Positions 1 to 8,383 of a DNA stretch of 64,000 nucleotides are shown piece by piece (the stretch's first letter is position 1; every line of letters starts with the position of its first letter). The DNA lies in the NCBI GenBank assembly GCA_937967455.1, contig CALCJK010000009.1, positions 186,001-250,000 on the forward strand, in the 5' to 3' direction. The notes under the pieces are model-generated. The model saw nothing but the letters and a program-made list of their open reading frames with translations, was not told the DNA's origin and did no database searches. The DNA is from an uncultured bacterium (GTDB taxonomy: Bacteria; Bacteroidota; Ignavibacteria; UBA10030; BY39). Both the position numbers and the translations under genes were made by a program.

Positions 1-32
1 ATTAATTTTAAAATATCATAAGGAGTATTAAA

Positions 33-356
33 ATGGCAGTAAAAGGAACTGTTAAGATAGATATAGAAACTTGTAAAGGTTGTGAACTTTGTGTTGAAGC
101 CTGTCCACAAGAAAGTCTCGCAATGTCCAAGGAAATTAATGCAAAAGGGTATCATTATGCGGTTTTGGTAAAAGATAATTGCACAGGTTGCATAAACTGT
201 GCATTAGTATGCCCTGATGCTGTAATAACTGTATATCGGACAACTAAGAAAAAAGAAAAAGTCACCATAGCAACTATTAAAGATGTTAAAGAGAATATCA
301 GAATCACTATAGATAATCCTGATGTGCCAAATGGTGAAGGGAGACTGGATTTATGA
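33..356 (+). CDS. korD: 2-oxoacid:ferredoxin oxidoreductase, ferredoxin-like delta subunit
   Basis: This is a 107-residue protein with two [4Fe-4S] motifs: CKGCELCVEACP (Cys14, 17, 20, 24) and CTGCINCALVCP (Cys50, 53, 56, 60). In four-subunit 2-oxoacid oxidoreductases this subunit passes electrons from the TPP/FeS core to free ferredoxin in the cytoplasm. A Shine-Dalgarno AAGGAG at 20-25 supports the ATG at 33. The stop overlaps the next start as ATGA. A tail of about 35 residues follows the second cluster motif. The order delta-alpha-beta-gamma matches Kor/Vor operons. The 2-oxoglutarate assignment rests on the isocitrate dehydrogenase and aconitase genes downstream; branched-chain 2-oxoacids remain possible. 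Confidence 0.88.
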   Translation: MAVKGTVKIDIETCKGCELCVEACPQESLAMSKEINAKGYHYAVLVKDNCTGCINCALVCPDAVITVYRTTKKKEKVTIATIKDVKENIRITIDNPDVPNGEGRLDL

Positions 357-1423
357 GTGAAGTACGATTAATGAAGGGTAATGAAGCTGCAGCTGAAGCG
401 GCAATACGCGCAGGTTGTGATTGTTACTTTGGTTATCCTATAACACCCCAATCTGAAATTATCGAATACCTGTCTGATCAAGGTCGAAAACGTGGTATGA
501 TTGTAATGCAAGTAGAAAGTGAGGTAGCTGCTATTAATATGATTTATGGTGCTGCTGGTGCTGGAGCAAGGGCAATGTCATCATCTTCCAGTCCTGGTAT
601 CAGTCTTATGCAAGAAGGTATTTCTTATATCGCTTGTGCAGAATTACCTTGCTTGCTCATTAATATCAACCGTGGTGGTCCTGGATTGGGTACAATTCAA
701 CCTTCTCAGGGGGATTATTTTCAAGCAGTAAAAGGTGGTGGACATGGAGATTATCATCTTATCGTACTCGCGCCTGCAAGTGTTCAGGAAATGGCTGATT
801 TCGTTTATCTTGGTTTTGATTTAGCCGATAAATATCGTAATCCTGTTATGATACTTGCTGATGGCGCCTTAGGGCAAATGATGGAACGTGTAGAGTTCAA
901 AGATTATAATATTTCAGAACATAAATTACCTAAACAATGGGCAACCACAGGAAAAACTCCAGATCGTGAACCAAACATAATAACTTCACTTCATATACAA
1001 TCAGAAGAGATGGAGAAGATAAATCTACGATTACAACAAAAGTATAGAACAATTGAACAAAATGAAGTAAGATATGAACTATTAAATACTAATGATGCTG
1101 AGTATCTATTTGTAGCTTTTGGGTTGAGTGCTAGAATTTGTCAGAAAGCTATGGATATAGCAAGAACTGAAAATATTAAAGTCGGGTTGTTAAGACCAAT
1201 AACTCTTTATCCCTACCCGTACAAAATTTTAAATCAATTGGCTTCTAAAATTAAAGGTGTATTAGTTGTGGAAATGAACGCTGGACAAATGGTTGAAGAT
1301 GTAAAGTTAGGCATTGAAGGTAAAGTACCAGTTGATTTTTATGGTCGTATGGGTGGTATTGTTCCAACACCTGAAGAAATAGTCTTAAAATTAAAAGAAT
1401 TAATACAAAAAACTTCAAAATAA
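353..1423 (+). CDS. korA: 2-oxoacid:ferredoxin oxidoreductase alpha subunit (KorA/VorB type)
   Basis: The 356-residue alpha subunit carries the pyrimidine-binding domain at its N-terminus with the hallmark GYPITPQSE at residues 27-35. A C-terminal transketolase-like domain contains GLLRPITLYPYP. In the family this subunit pairs with the TPP-binding beta subunit, which cleaves or carboxylates the 2-oxoacid with CoA and ferredoxin. Length is normal for stand-alone alpha subunits. It overlaps korD by 4 nt and is followed 17 nt later by korB, so translation is probably coupled. Close homologues are often annotated VorB; substrate cannot be told from motif alone. I prefer 2-oxoglutarate because of the operon. 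Confidence 0.88.
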   Translation: MSEVRLMKGNEAAAEAAIRAGCDCYFGYPITPQSEIIEYLSDQGRKRGMIVMQVESEVAAINMIYGAAGAGARAMSSSSSPGISLMQEGISYIACAELPCLLININRGGPGLGTIQPSQGDYFQAVKGGGHGDYHLIVLAPASVQEMADFVYLGFDLADKYRNPVMILADGALGQMMERVEFKDYNISEHKLPKQWATTGKTPDREPNIITSLHIQSEEMEKINLRLQQKYRTIEQNEVRYELLNTNDAEYLFVAFGLSARICQKAMDIARTENIKVGLLRPITLYPYPYKILNQLASKIKGVLVVEMNAGQMVEDVKLGIEGKVPVDFYGRMGGIVPTPEEIVLKLKELIQKTSK

Positions 1424-1440
1424 AACTTAGGAGATTCCTT

Positions 1441-2244
1441 ATGTTAAATAGAGATGATTTAATGCTTGAAGAGATGGAAGTCGTTTGGGAAAAACCGGAA
1501 ACCCTGACTGATGTTAAAATGCATTATTGTCCTGGTTGTGGTCATGGTGTAATTCATAAAATTTTAATGGAAGTTGTGCAGGAATTGAATATTCAGGATA
1601 AGACAATAGGTGTAGCACCAGTTGGCTGTTCTGTTTTAGCATACCATTATATGAATATCGATATGCAAGAAGCTGCACATGGAAGAGCAACTGCAGTGGC
1701 AACAGGAATCAAGAGATTTTTACCTGATAAGTTGGTGTTTACTTATCAAGGTGATGGTGATCTTGCTGCTATTGGTACTGCTGAAACTATTCATGCCTGT
1801 AACAGAGGTGAAAACTTTTTAATTATATTCATTAATAATGCAATTTACGGAATGACTGGCGGGCAAATGGCACCCACATCTTTACTTGGTATGGTTACCA
1901 GCACTACACCTGAAGGAAGAGAAGTAAAGACACAGGGTTTTCCTTTCAAAATTACTGAAGTAGTTGCACAGCTGCCTGGAACATACTATGTTACGAGACA
2001 ATCAGTACATACAGCTAATGCAGTAAGGCATTTTAAAAAAGCAGTAGAGAAAGCTTTTAGATATCAAATGGAGAATAAAGGTACCTGTTTAATTGAAATA
2101 GTCTCAAATTGTCCATCTGGCTGGAAAATGACCCCGGTTCAGGCAAATAAATGGCTCGAAGAAAATATGTTCCCTTATTTCCCGCCAGGAGACCTTAAGG
2201 TAGATGGGAAAATTGTAGAGAAAAAAACTCAACAACAAAAATGA
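1441..2244 (+). CDS. korB: 2-oxoacid:ferredoxin oxidoreductase beta subunit, TPP-binding
   Basis: This 267-residue protein has CPGCGHG at residues 30-36, seen in Kor/Por beta subunits. It also has the TPP/Mg motif GDGD at 104-107, ending with the Asn pair near residue 132. A region containing GMTGGQMAPTS is typical of this subunit. The start is set by TAGGAG at about 1428-1433. Together with the alpha subunit it forms the active site for succinyl-CoA + CO2 + reduced ferredoxin to and from 2-oxoglutarate. The chain is full length, and the C-terminal tail is Lys/Gln-rich. The stop sits two codons inside the longer possible reading of the next gene. Confidence 0.88.
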   Translation: MLNRDDLMLEEMEVVWEKPETLTDVKMHYCPGCGHGVIHKILMEVVQELNIQDKTIGVAPVGCSVLAYHYMNIDMQEAAHGRATAVATGIKRFLPDKLVFTYQGDGDLAAIGTAETIHACNRGENFLIIFINNAIYGMTGGQMAPTSLLGMVTSTTPEGREVKTQGFPFKITEVVAQLPGTYYVTRQSVHTANAVRHFKKAVEKAFRYQMENKGTCLIEIVSNCPSGWKMTPVQANKWLEENMFPYFPPGDLKVDGKIVEKKTQQQK

Positions 2245-2258
2245 AAGGTAATCTGAAT

Positions 2259-2810
2259 ATGACTTACGAGTTAATATTTGCAGGTTTTGGTGGTCAAGGC
2301 GTTCTTTCAATGGGACAAACTTTAGCTTATGCTGCTTTAATGGAAAATAAAAATGTAACTTGGATGCCTTCATATGGACCTGAAATGCGTGGTGGTACTG
2401 CTAATTGTATTGTGATCGTTTCAAATGAAAGAATTAGTTCGCCAATTATATCTACATTTGATGTCTTGGTGGCTTTGAATCAGCCGTCACTTGATAAATT
2501 TGAATCGAAAGTAAGACCAAATGGCTTGATAATTTACGATAGTACAAATATACTCAATCCACCCACAAGAAAGGATATAGAAATATATCCCATACCTGCT
2601 AGCGAAGAAGCAAATAAACTTAAAAATATGAAGATTATGAATATGGTAGTGCTGGGAAGTTTACTTGAATTAAAACCAATAGTGACTAACGAATCGATTT
2701 TAAATGCACTTAGAAAAGTATTACCTGAAAGATATCATTACCTAATACCTTTGAATGAAACCGCTCTTAAAAGTGGAGCAGAATTAGTTAAGTCATTAAT
2801 AACCAGCTGA
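2259..2810 (+). CDS. korC: 2-oxoacid:ferredoxin oxidoreductase gamma subunit
   Basis: The gamma subunit domain begins with AGFGGQGVLSMGQ, the glycine-rich motif of this family, and continues through MRGGTANC. I choose ATG 2259 over the in-frame ATG 2241. AAAGGT at 2244-2249 lies at ribosome-binding distance only from 2259, and homologues begin directly at the T-Y-E-L-I strand. The product is 183 residues, normal for the family, and completes the DABC operon. The gamma domain usually stabilises the CoA-facing side of the complex. It is followed after 7 nt by a small unknown gene. Confidence 0.87.
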   Translation: MTYELIFAGFGGQGVLSMGQTLAYAALMENKNVTWMPSYGPEMRGGTANCIVIVSNERISSPIISTFDVLVALNQPSLDKFESKVRPNGLIIYDSTNILNPPTRKDIEIYPIPASEEANKLKNMKIMNMVVLGSLLELKPIVTNESILNALRKVLPERYHYLIPLNETALKSGAELVKSLITS

Positions 2811-2817
2811 GGTAAAT

Positions 2818-3060
2818 ATGAATATATGTGAACATACCTGCAAGGGCTTATGTAAAGCACTTGAATTAGCTATAGATCAAGAATCTAAATCATTAAATGA
2901 TTTAAAACGCTTCTTTAATGAATGTGATTTTCCAGATGTGAAAATATTATTAAATGATATAATTACATCTAAAGAAAAAAATATTTTGCAAATGAAGGAT
3001 AAAGCAGAGGATATAAGAATACGATTTAATACACTTGATCAAATCAGTGAAAGCTTCTAA
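2818..3060 (+). CDS. small helical protein with an N-terminal CX3CX3C motif, unknown
   Basis: This 80-residue product has a GAGGTAA ribosome-binding site and lies 7 nt after korC, so it is probably a genuine operon member. Its N-terminus has Cys4, Cys8 and Cys12 spaced one helical turn apart, with one further Cys near residue 36. The rest looks wholly helical and charged. The pattern of Glu residues (QESKS, SKEKN) faintly recalls half of a rubrerythrin or ferritin-like bundle, but the metal-ligand His is absent. I do not recognise the family. A role as an assembly or metal-binding accessory to the neighbouring FeS enzymes is only a guess. Confidence 0.6.
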   Translation: MNICEHTCKGLCKALELAIDQESKSLNDLKRFFNECDFPDVKILLNDIITSKEKNILQMKDKAEDIRIRFNTLDQISESF

Positions 3061-3116
3061 ATAAGATAAATTTATTTCTTTTACTATAACTTATAAACAA
3101 ATAGGGAAAAATTCAT

Positions 3117-4208
3117 ATGGCAAAGTATCTTATTGCCTGGTTACCAGGTGATGGTGTGGGTAAAGAAGTATGCGAAGCAGCTAAAATTGTTTTAGATAAA
3201 ATCAACCTGGATGCAGAATATATTCACGGTGATATTGGTTGGGAGTTCTGGTGTAAGGAAGGTGATGCATTACCGCAACGAACCATAGAACTCTTAAAAA
3301 ATTGTGATGCCGCACTCTTTGGCGCAATTACATCTAAACCAATTAAAGAAGCTCAAAAAGAGTTAATACCTGAATTACAATCCAAAGGTTTAACATACCG
3401 TAGTCCAATTGTTCGTATGCGCCAGCTATTTGATCTTTATATTTGTCTACGCCCTTGTAAAGCTTATCCGGGAAATCCACTGAATTATAAAGAAGGTATA
3501 GATCTTGTTGTTTTCAGAGAAAATACAGAAGATTTATACATCGGTGTTGAATTTGATAAGATACCTGAATTAATGTTTACTTTTCCGGAGTTTTCAAAAA
3601 TTCCAAAAGATGCAAAGATTTCAATAAAAGCGAATACAAAAAAAGGTTGCGAAAGAATAATTAGGGCAGCATTTGAGTTTGCCAGAAAAAATAAAAGGAA
3701 AAAAGTGACAATTGTTCATAAGGCTAATGTCGTCAGAGTTACTGATGGTTTATTCCTTGAAACTGCTCGCGAAGTTGCAAAGGATTACCCGGAAATTGAA
3801 ATGGAAGATGCAAATATTGATGCTATGACTATGTGGTTATTAAAGAATCCTTTTAACTATGATGTTCTGGTTGCACCAAATCTATATGGGGATATAATTT
3901 CGGACTTAGCTGCACAGCTTGTTGGTGGTTTGGGATTCGGATGTAGCGGAAATATTGGAGATAAACTTGCAGTGTTTGAACCAACACATGGCTCGGCACC
4001 AAAATATTATGGCTTGTACAAAGTTAATCCAATTGCAACAATCCTTGCAGCAAAAATGATGTTAGATTGGCTTGGAGAAAAAGAAAAAGCTAATTTAATT
4101 GAAAATGCAGTGGCTTCTGTTATTAAAGAAGGTAAAGTTAGAACTTATGATATGGGTGGAAACTCCACTACTTTACAAATGGCTGAAGCTATTGCAGAAA
4201 AAATTTAA
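3117..4208 (+). CDS. icd: isocitrate dehydrogenase (isocitrate/isopropylmalate dehydrogenase family)
   Basis: This 363-residue beta-decarboxylating dehydrogenase has LPGDGVGKEV at the N-terminus, a substrate loop YRSPIVRMRQ followed by DLYICLRP, the segment FRENTEDLYIGVEF, and the cofactor loop THGSAPKYYG. DLYICLRP and YIGVE match isocitrate rather than isopropylmalate enzymes, which usually have LFANLRP. Lys-Tyr after SAP and Val seven residues after that Lys correspond to E. coli Icd Lys344, Tyr345 and Val351, which select NADP. The Asn of the E. coli SLN loop is Ile here, so substrate preference deserves caution. It sits between kor and aconitase, as expected for 2-oxoglutarate/isocitrate interconversion. 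AGGGA precedes ATG 3117. Confidence 0.82.
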   Translation: MAKYLIAWLPGDGVGKEVCEAAKIVLDKINLDAEYIHGDIGWEFWCKEGDALPQRTIELLKNCDAALFGAITSKPIKEAQKELIPELQSKGLTYRSPIVRMRQLFDLYICLRPCKAYPGNPLNYKEGIDLVVFRENTEDLYIGVEFDKIPELMFTFPEFSKIPKDAKISIKANTKKGCERIIRAAFEFARKNKRKKVTIVHKANVVRVTDGLFLETAREVAKDYPEIEMEDANIDAMTMWLLKNPFNYDVLVAPNLYGDIISDLAAQLVGGLGFGCSGNIGDKLAVFEPTHGSAPKYYGLYKVNPIATILAAKMMLDWLGEKEKANLIENAVASVIKEGKVRTYDMGGNSTTLQMAEAIAEKI

Positions 4209-4222
4209 CTGTGGGTTTTTCT

Positions 4223-4798
4223 ATGATAACACGAAATGAGATTGAAAAACTTTTCAATAAACAGCTTTCAAAAATTAAAAACAAAAGCCTCAGAAATCAA
4301 GTTGTTAAAGTTTGGCTCGAAGCGTGCAAGGAAGGTGGCTGGAACTCAATTACTGAGCTTACTGAAATGCCCTTCACTCTTCTCACTAATACTTATGGAA
4401 TTAGTTTTATAGAACATACCCTTGCTGTGACCGAGGGTGCAATTGGACTTGCAGATGCCCAGACAAAGAATTATAAAAATATACCGATTAAAATAAATTA
4501 TGATAGATTAATTGCGGGTGGACTACTACATGATATAGGAAAATTGCTTGAGATCGAAAAAGATAAAAATAGTGGATATAAAAAAAGTAGAAGAGGTGAA
4601 ATTGCAAGACATCCAATCTCTGGGGCAATTCTGGCAGCTAAGGTTGGTATTCCAGAAGATATTATAAATTGTATAGCTTGTCACGCAAAAGAAGGTGAAG
4701 GTAAACCTCAGTTTATCGAAACTGTTTTAATTCATCAGGCAGATTTTGCTACTTTCGAACCCTTAGTCATGAAACAAAAAAATCTGTTAATAGAATGA
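4223..4798 (+). CDS. HD-domain phosphohydrolase
   Basis: This is an HD superfamily metal-dependent hydrolase with the ordered ligands H (IEHTLAV), HD (LLHDIGK), H (RHPISG), H (ACHAKEG) and D (HQADF). It has no attached sensory, PAS or GGDEF domain. Such stand-alone HD proteins act on nucleotides or other phosphoesters; the substrate cannot be inferred here. I choose ATG 4223; an upstream in-frame GTG at 4211 would add four residues. The gene is embedded between isocitrate dehydrogenase and aconitase with 3 nt to the latter, so it is co-transcribed with central carbon genes. This may point to a regulatory or housekeeping nucleotide role. Confidence 0.75.
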   Translation: MITRNEIEKLFNKQLSKIKNKSLRNQVVKVWLEACKEGGWNSITELTEMPFTLLTNTYGISFIEHTLAVTEGAIGLADAQTKNYKNIPIKINYDRLIAGGLLHDIGKLLEIEKDKNSGYKKSRRGEIARHPISGAILAAKVGIPEDIINCIACHAKEGEGKPQFIETVLIHQADFATFEPLVMKQKNLLIE

Positions 4799-4801
4799 TT
4801 T

Positions 4802-6610
4802 ATGGGTCAAACAATTATTGAAAAAATTATCTCAAACCATTGCGGAAAACCTGTTAAACCAGGTGATATAGTTGATATAGTTATTGATGTGCGACTGGCA
4901 AGAGATTTCGGAGGTGCAAATGTGGTAAAAAATCTGGAAGAAAATAACCTTGAAATAAATGATCCAGATAAAACATTTTTCACTTTTGATTGCAATCCTG
5001 GCGGGTCAGATCAAAAATACGCTGCAAATCAACAAATATGTAGATTGTTTGCCAGAAAGACTGGTGTAAAAGTATACGATGTGAACCGGGGAATTGGGAC
5101 GCATATTGCAATTGATGAGGGATTAGCTTATCCAGGATGTACACTCGTCTCAACAGATTCACATGCAAATATTTTAGGTGCTATTGGTGCGTTTGGTCAG
5201 GGTATGGGCGATCAGGATATTGCGTATGCCTGGTCTTCTGGCAAAGTTTGGTTCGAAGTACCTCAAACAATCAAAATAATCTTAAAAGGAAAACCATCCG
5301 ATAACATTACTCCTAAAGATGTTGTGCTCAGGTTATTAAAACATTTCGGTGCCAATGGATTGTTGGGATTTTCAGCTGAATTGTATGGGGATTATATCGA
5401 AAATTTAGATCTTTCTGGAAGAATTACTATTGCTTCAATGGCAACTGAAATGGGAGCAATTACACTTTTATTCCCTCCATCTGAAGATGTAATTAATTAT
5501 TGTAAGCAAGTTTCAGGAAAAATGTTTTCTCCTGTTTATTCAGATGAAGATGCTAAATATGAAGATGTAATTGAAATTGATCTCTCGGATATGAAGCCTT
5601 TAATTTCACTACCTGGTAATCCAGAGAATGTCGTTGAAGTACAATCAATCAAAGATCAGAAGATTGATTCGGTGTTTATTGGTTCCTGTACTAATGGACG
5701 ATATGAAGATATGCTGACTGTAGCAAGAATTTTGAAAGATAGAAAAGTTGCACCTGGTGTTGTATTAAAAATCGTACCATCAACAGATGCAATATGGAAG
5801 AGATGTCTTCAAGATGGTTTGATAGAAATATTTAAAAAGGCTGGAGCACTTGTAAGTAATGCTGGTTGTGCAGGTTGCGCCGATGGCCAGGTTGGGCAAA
5901 ATGGTCCAAACGAGGTGACAGTTTCCACCGGTAATAGAAATTTTTCTGGTAAACAAGGTAAAGGTGCTGTTTATCTTGCTTCTCCAGAAACAGCTGCTGC
6001 TTCTGCAGTCTCTGGTGTAATTACTTCTGTAGATAAGATTTTTGAAAAGCCAGTTACATTCCCAATTTTAAAAAGTACTAGAATTAGTTTTCAAAAGAAT
6101 AAAGTGGAATTTTCATCAAGTAAAGAAACCGTAATCGAAGGTAGGGTTTGGATAATACCAATTGATAATATTGATACAGATATGATTTTCCATAATCGAC
6201 ATCTGGCTATAACAAGAATAGAAGAAATGGGGAAATTCACTTTTGGTAATTTGAAGGGTTGGGAAGATTTTCCTCAAAAAGCTCAGAGAGGAGATATTAT
6301 TATAACAGGTAAAAATTTTGGAGCTGGTAGTTCACGGCAACAGGCAGTCGACTGCTTTAAATCTCTTGGTATTGGAGCAATCATTGCTGAATCATTTGGT
6401 GCAATTTATGAACGGAATGCTATAAATGCAGCCTTTCCAATATTAAAAGGAAATTTAAAACAAATTTTGAAAGATGGTGACTTAGTAAAAATAGATTTTT
6501 CTTCTGGGATAGTAACTAAAATTTCAACTGGTGAGATTTTTCAGATTAAACCATTTTCTGATGTCCAGATGAATATATATAAAAGAGGTGGTTTATTAAT
6601 TAAGGATTGA
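4802..6610 (+). CDS. acn: aconitate hydratase, fused LeuC-LeuD type
   Basis: This 602-residue protein is a large (LeuC-like) domain joined to a small (LeuD-like) swivel domain. [4Fe-4S] ligands are the Cys of GSCTNGR and the pair in GCAGCADG. The large domain also has STDSHAN and GQGMGDQD. The small domain begins near residue 440 with PIDNIDTDMI and contains GKNFGAGSSRQQA. It is shorter than classical AcnA or AcnB (about 850-900 residues) and matches the compact aconitase class found in bacteria and archaea with reductive TCA genes. It should interconvert citrate and isocitrate in the cytoplasm. Its position next to isocitrate dehydrogenase makes aconitase the best call over isopropylmalate dehydratase. 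Confidence 0.82.
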   Translation: MGQTIIEKIISNHCGKPVKPGDIVDIVIDVRLARDFGGANVVKNLEENNLEINDPDKTFFTFDCNPGGSDQKYAANQQICRLFARKTGVKVYDVNRGIGTHIAIDEGLAYPGCTLVSTDSHANILGAIGAFGQGMGDQDIAYAWSSGKVWFEVPQTIKIILKGKPSDNITPKDVVLRLLKHFGANGLLGFSAELYGDYIENLDLSGRITIASMATEMGAITLLFPPSEDVINYCKQVSGKMFSPVYSDEDAKYEDVIEIDLSDMKPLISLPGNPENVVEVQSIKDQKIDSVFIGSCTNGRYEDMLTVARILKDRKVAPGVVLKIVPSTDAIWKRCLQDGLIEIFKKAGALVSNAGCAGCADGQVGQNGPNEVTVSTGNRNFSGKQGKGAVYLASPETAAASAVSGVITSVDKIFEKPVTFPILKSTRISFQKNKVEFSSSKETVIEGRVWIIPIDNIDTDMIFHNRHLAITRIEEMGKFTFGNLKGWEDFPQKAQRGDIIITGKNFGAGSSRQQAVDCFKSLGIGAIIAESFGAIYERNAINAAFPILKGNLKQILKDGDLVKIDFSSGIVTKISTGEIFQIKPFSDVQMNIYKRGGLLIKD

Positions 6611-6612
6611 AT

Positions 6613-7872
6613 ATGGGAAAAACATTTGCTCAAAAAATTCTAGCAAAAAAGTCAAATCTTAAGAATGTTGAAGTTGGTCAAATTGTGACGGTACATCCAG
6701 ATCATTTGTTAATGCATGATAATACAGCTGCAATTATATCCAAAATTTCAAAAGATCTAAAACAATATGGAATATATGATCCAAATTTACCCATAATAGT
6801 ACTTGATCATGTAGTTCCTGCATCAGATGAAAAAACTGCACTGAATCATAAACAAATTAGAGAATTTGTAAAGAATTATCACATTAAAAATTTTTTCGAT
6901 ATTGGCAATGGAATTTGTCATCAGGTTGTGATTGAAAAAGGTTATGCACTTCCATCAAAATTAATATTGGGAAGCGATTCCCATACCTGCTCTTATGGAG
7001 CTTTAGGTGCTTTCTCTACTGGTATTGACAGAACTGAAGCCTCGGCTCTATTATTGACTGGTGAAACTTGGTTAAAGGTACCACATTCAATAAAAATTAT
7101 TTTCAAGGGTAAATTAAATCATTATGTATCAGCGAAAGATCTTATCCTGTATATCATAGGTAAAATTGGGGCTGATGGTGCAAATTATGCTTCAGTCGAG
7201 TTTCATGGAGATGTACATAATTTAACAATTGATGATCGAATTACCATTGCTAATATGGGAGTTGAAATGGGGGCTAAAAATGCGGTATTTCCTGTTGATG
7301 ATATAACTTTACAGTATCTATCTTCAATTGGTGGTACCGGAAGTGATTACGAAATTTCCTGGGCTGACGACGATGCTGAATACGCTGAAATTATAGAAAT
7401 AGATTTATCGCAAGTCCCAATTTCGGTTGCAGTGCCACATTCGGTAGATGCATGGAAAACAATAGATGAAGTTGAAGGTATTGAAATCGATCAATGTTTT
7501 TTAGGAACTTGTACAAATGGTCGGCTCTCTGATTTAAAAATTGCGGCGGAAATTTTGTGGGGTAGAAAAGTTTCACCAAACACTCGATTATTAGTTTTAC
7601 CCGCGTCAAGAAAGGTTTTCGAAGATGCTATTCGACTAGGGTATATTGATACTTTAAGTAAGGCAGGAGCACTAATCTTACCAACAGGATGTGGACCTTG
7701 TTTAGGTGCTCATCAGGGTGTTCTTGCCCCTGGAGAAAAATGTATTAGCACAGCAAATAGAAATTTTAAAGGTAGAATGGGATGTAACGAATCTGAAATA
7801 TATCTTGCTTCACCAGCTGTGGTTGCAGCTTCTGCAATTTATGGCAAAATAACCAATCCAGAAAAAGTGTAA
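6613..7872 (+). CDS. LeuC/HacA-type hydro-lyase large subunit
   Basis: This 419-residue large subunit of the aconitase superfamily has SDSHTCSYGALGAF, GTCTNGR with one cluster Cys, and PTGCGPCLGAHQG with two more. These supply the three ligands of a substrate-binding [4Fe-4S] cluster. AAGGA at 6602-6606 supports ATG 6613 over the TTG at 6607. It forms a pair with the small subunit 21 nt downstream. The family includes isopropylmalate, homoaconitate, methylmalate (citramalate/mesaconate) and dimethylmaleate hydratases. No leuA or leuB lies nearby, and the next genes are citrate-lyase subunits, so simple leucine biosynthesis is not favoured. Substrate is left open. Confidence 0.78.
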   Translation: MGKTFAQKILAKKSNLKNVEVGQIVTVHPDHLLMHDNTAAIISKISKDLKQYGIYDPNLPIIVLDHVVPASDEKTALNHKQIREFVKNYHIKNFFDIGNGICHQVVIEKGYALPSKLILGSDSHTCSYGALGAFSTGIDRTEASALLLTGETWLKVPHSIKIIFKGKLNHYVSAKDLILYIIGKIGADGANYASVEFHGDVHNLTIDDRITIANMGVEMGAKNAVFPVDDITLQYLSSIGGTGSDYEISWADDDAEYAEIIEIDLSQVPISVAVPHSVDAWKTIDEVEGIEIDQCFLGTCTNGRLSDLKIAAEILWGRKVSPNTRLLVLPASRKVFEDAIRLGYIDTLSKAGALILPTGCGPCLGAHQGVLAPGEKCISTANRNFKGRMGCNESEIYLASPAVVAASAIYGKITNPEKV

Positions 7873-7893
7873 ATATAAAATTAAGGAGTTCTC

Positions 7894-8382
7894 ATGAAAG
7901 TCTGGAAATATGGTGACAATATTAATACAGATATGCTTTTTCCAGGTAAATATACATACACTTGTTCAAAACCGGAAGAAATTAAGCCACATCTGCTTGA
8001 AGATTTAGACGCTGAATTTTCTAATAATGTGCAACCTGGGGATATACTTATAGTCGGTAAAAATTTTGGATGTGGAAGCTCAAGAGAACAACCTACTGTT
8101 GGTTTAAAATTTGTCGGCATAGAAGCAATAATAGGCGAAAGTTTTTCCAGAATATTTTATCGCTCGGCTATAAATCAAGGTTTAATCTTAATTGAATGCC
8201 CAGATGCTGTAAAAGAATATACCAAAGATATGCCTGTAAAAATAGATTATCAGAAAAGTATAATTTTTATTGGTGATAAAACATTTAATTTCCCGAAGCT
8301 CCCACCCGAAATCCTTGCAATAAGAGATGCAGGAGGATTGCTGGAATATACAAGAAAAAAACTGCAGGAAAGAGGTAAATGA
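7894..8382 (+). CDS. LeuD/HacB-type hydro-lyase small subunit
   Basis: This 162-residue swivel-domain subunit has NINTDMLFPGKY near residues 9-20, GKNFGCGSSREQ and GESFSRIFYRSAIN. AAGGAG precedes the ATG. The specificity loop after PGKY reads YTYT, where homoaconitases usually have YLRT and isopropylmalate isomerases YL followed by hydrophobic residues. An unusual substrate is therefore possible. It works with the preceding large subunit. The stop is separated from the next start by a single base, consistent with tight coupling to the citrate-lyase genes. What is seen is the fold and pairing; the substrate is not determined. Confidence 0.78.
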   Translation: MKVWKYGDNINTDMLFPGKYTYTCSKPEEIKPHLLEDLDAEFSNNVQPGDILIVGKNFGCGSSREQPTVGLKFVGIEAIIGESFSRIFYRSAINQGLILIECPDAVKEYTKDMPVKIDYQKSIIFIGDKTFNFPKLPPEILAIRDAGGLLEYTRKKLQERGK

Positions 8383-8383
8383 T

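Noticed and set aside
3117-4208. Isopropylmalate dehydrogenase (leuB) annotation
   Set aside because: DLYICLRP, YIGVE and the NADP-type APKY loop match isocitrate dehydrogenases better.
6613-8382. Calling the LeuCD-like pair leucine biosynthesis leuCD
   Set aside because: No leuA or leuB nearby, the specificity loop is atypical, and the neighbours are aconitase and citrate lyase.
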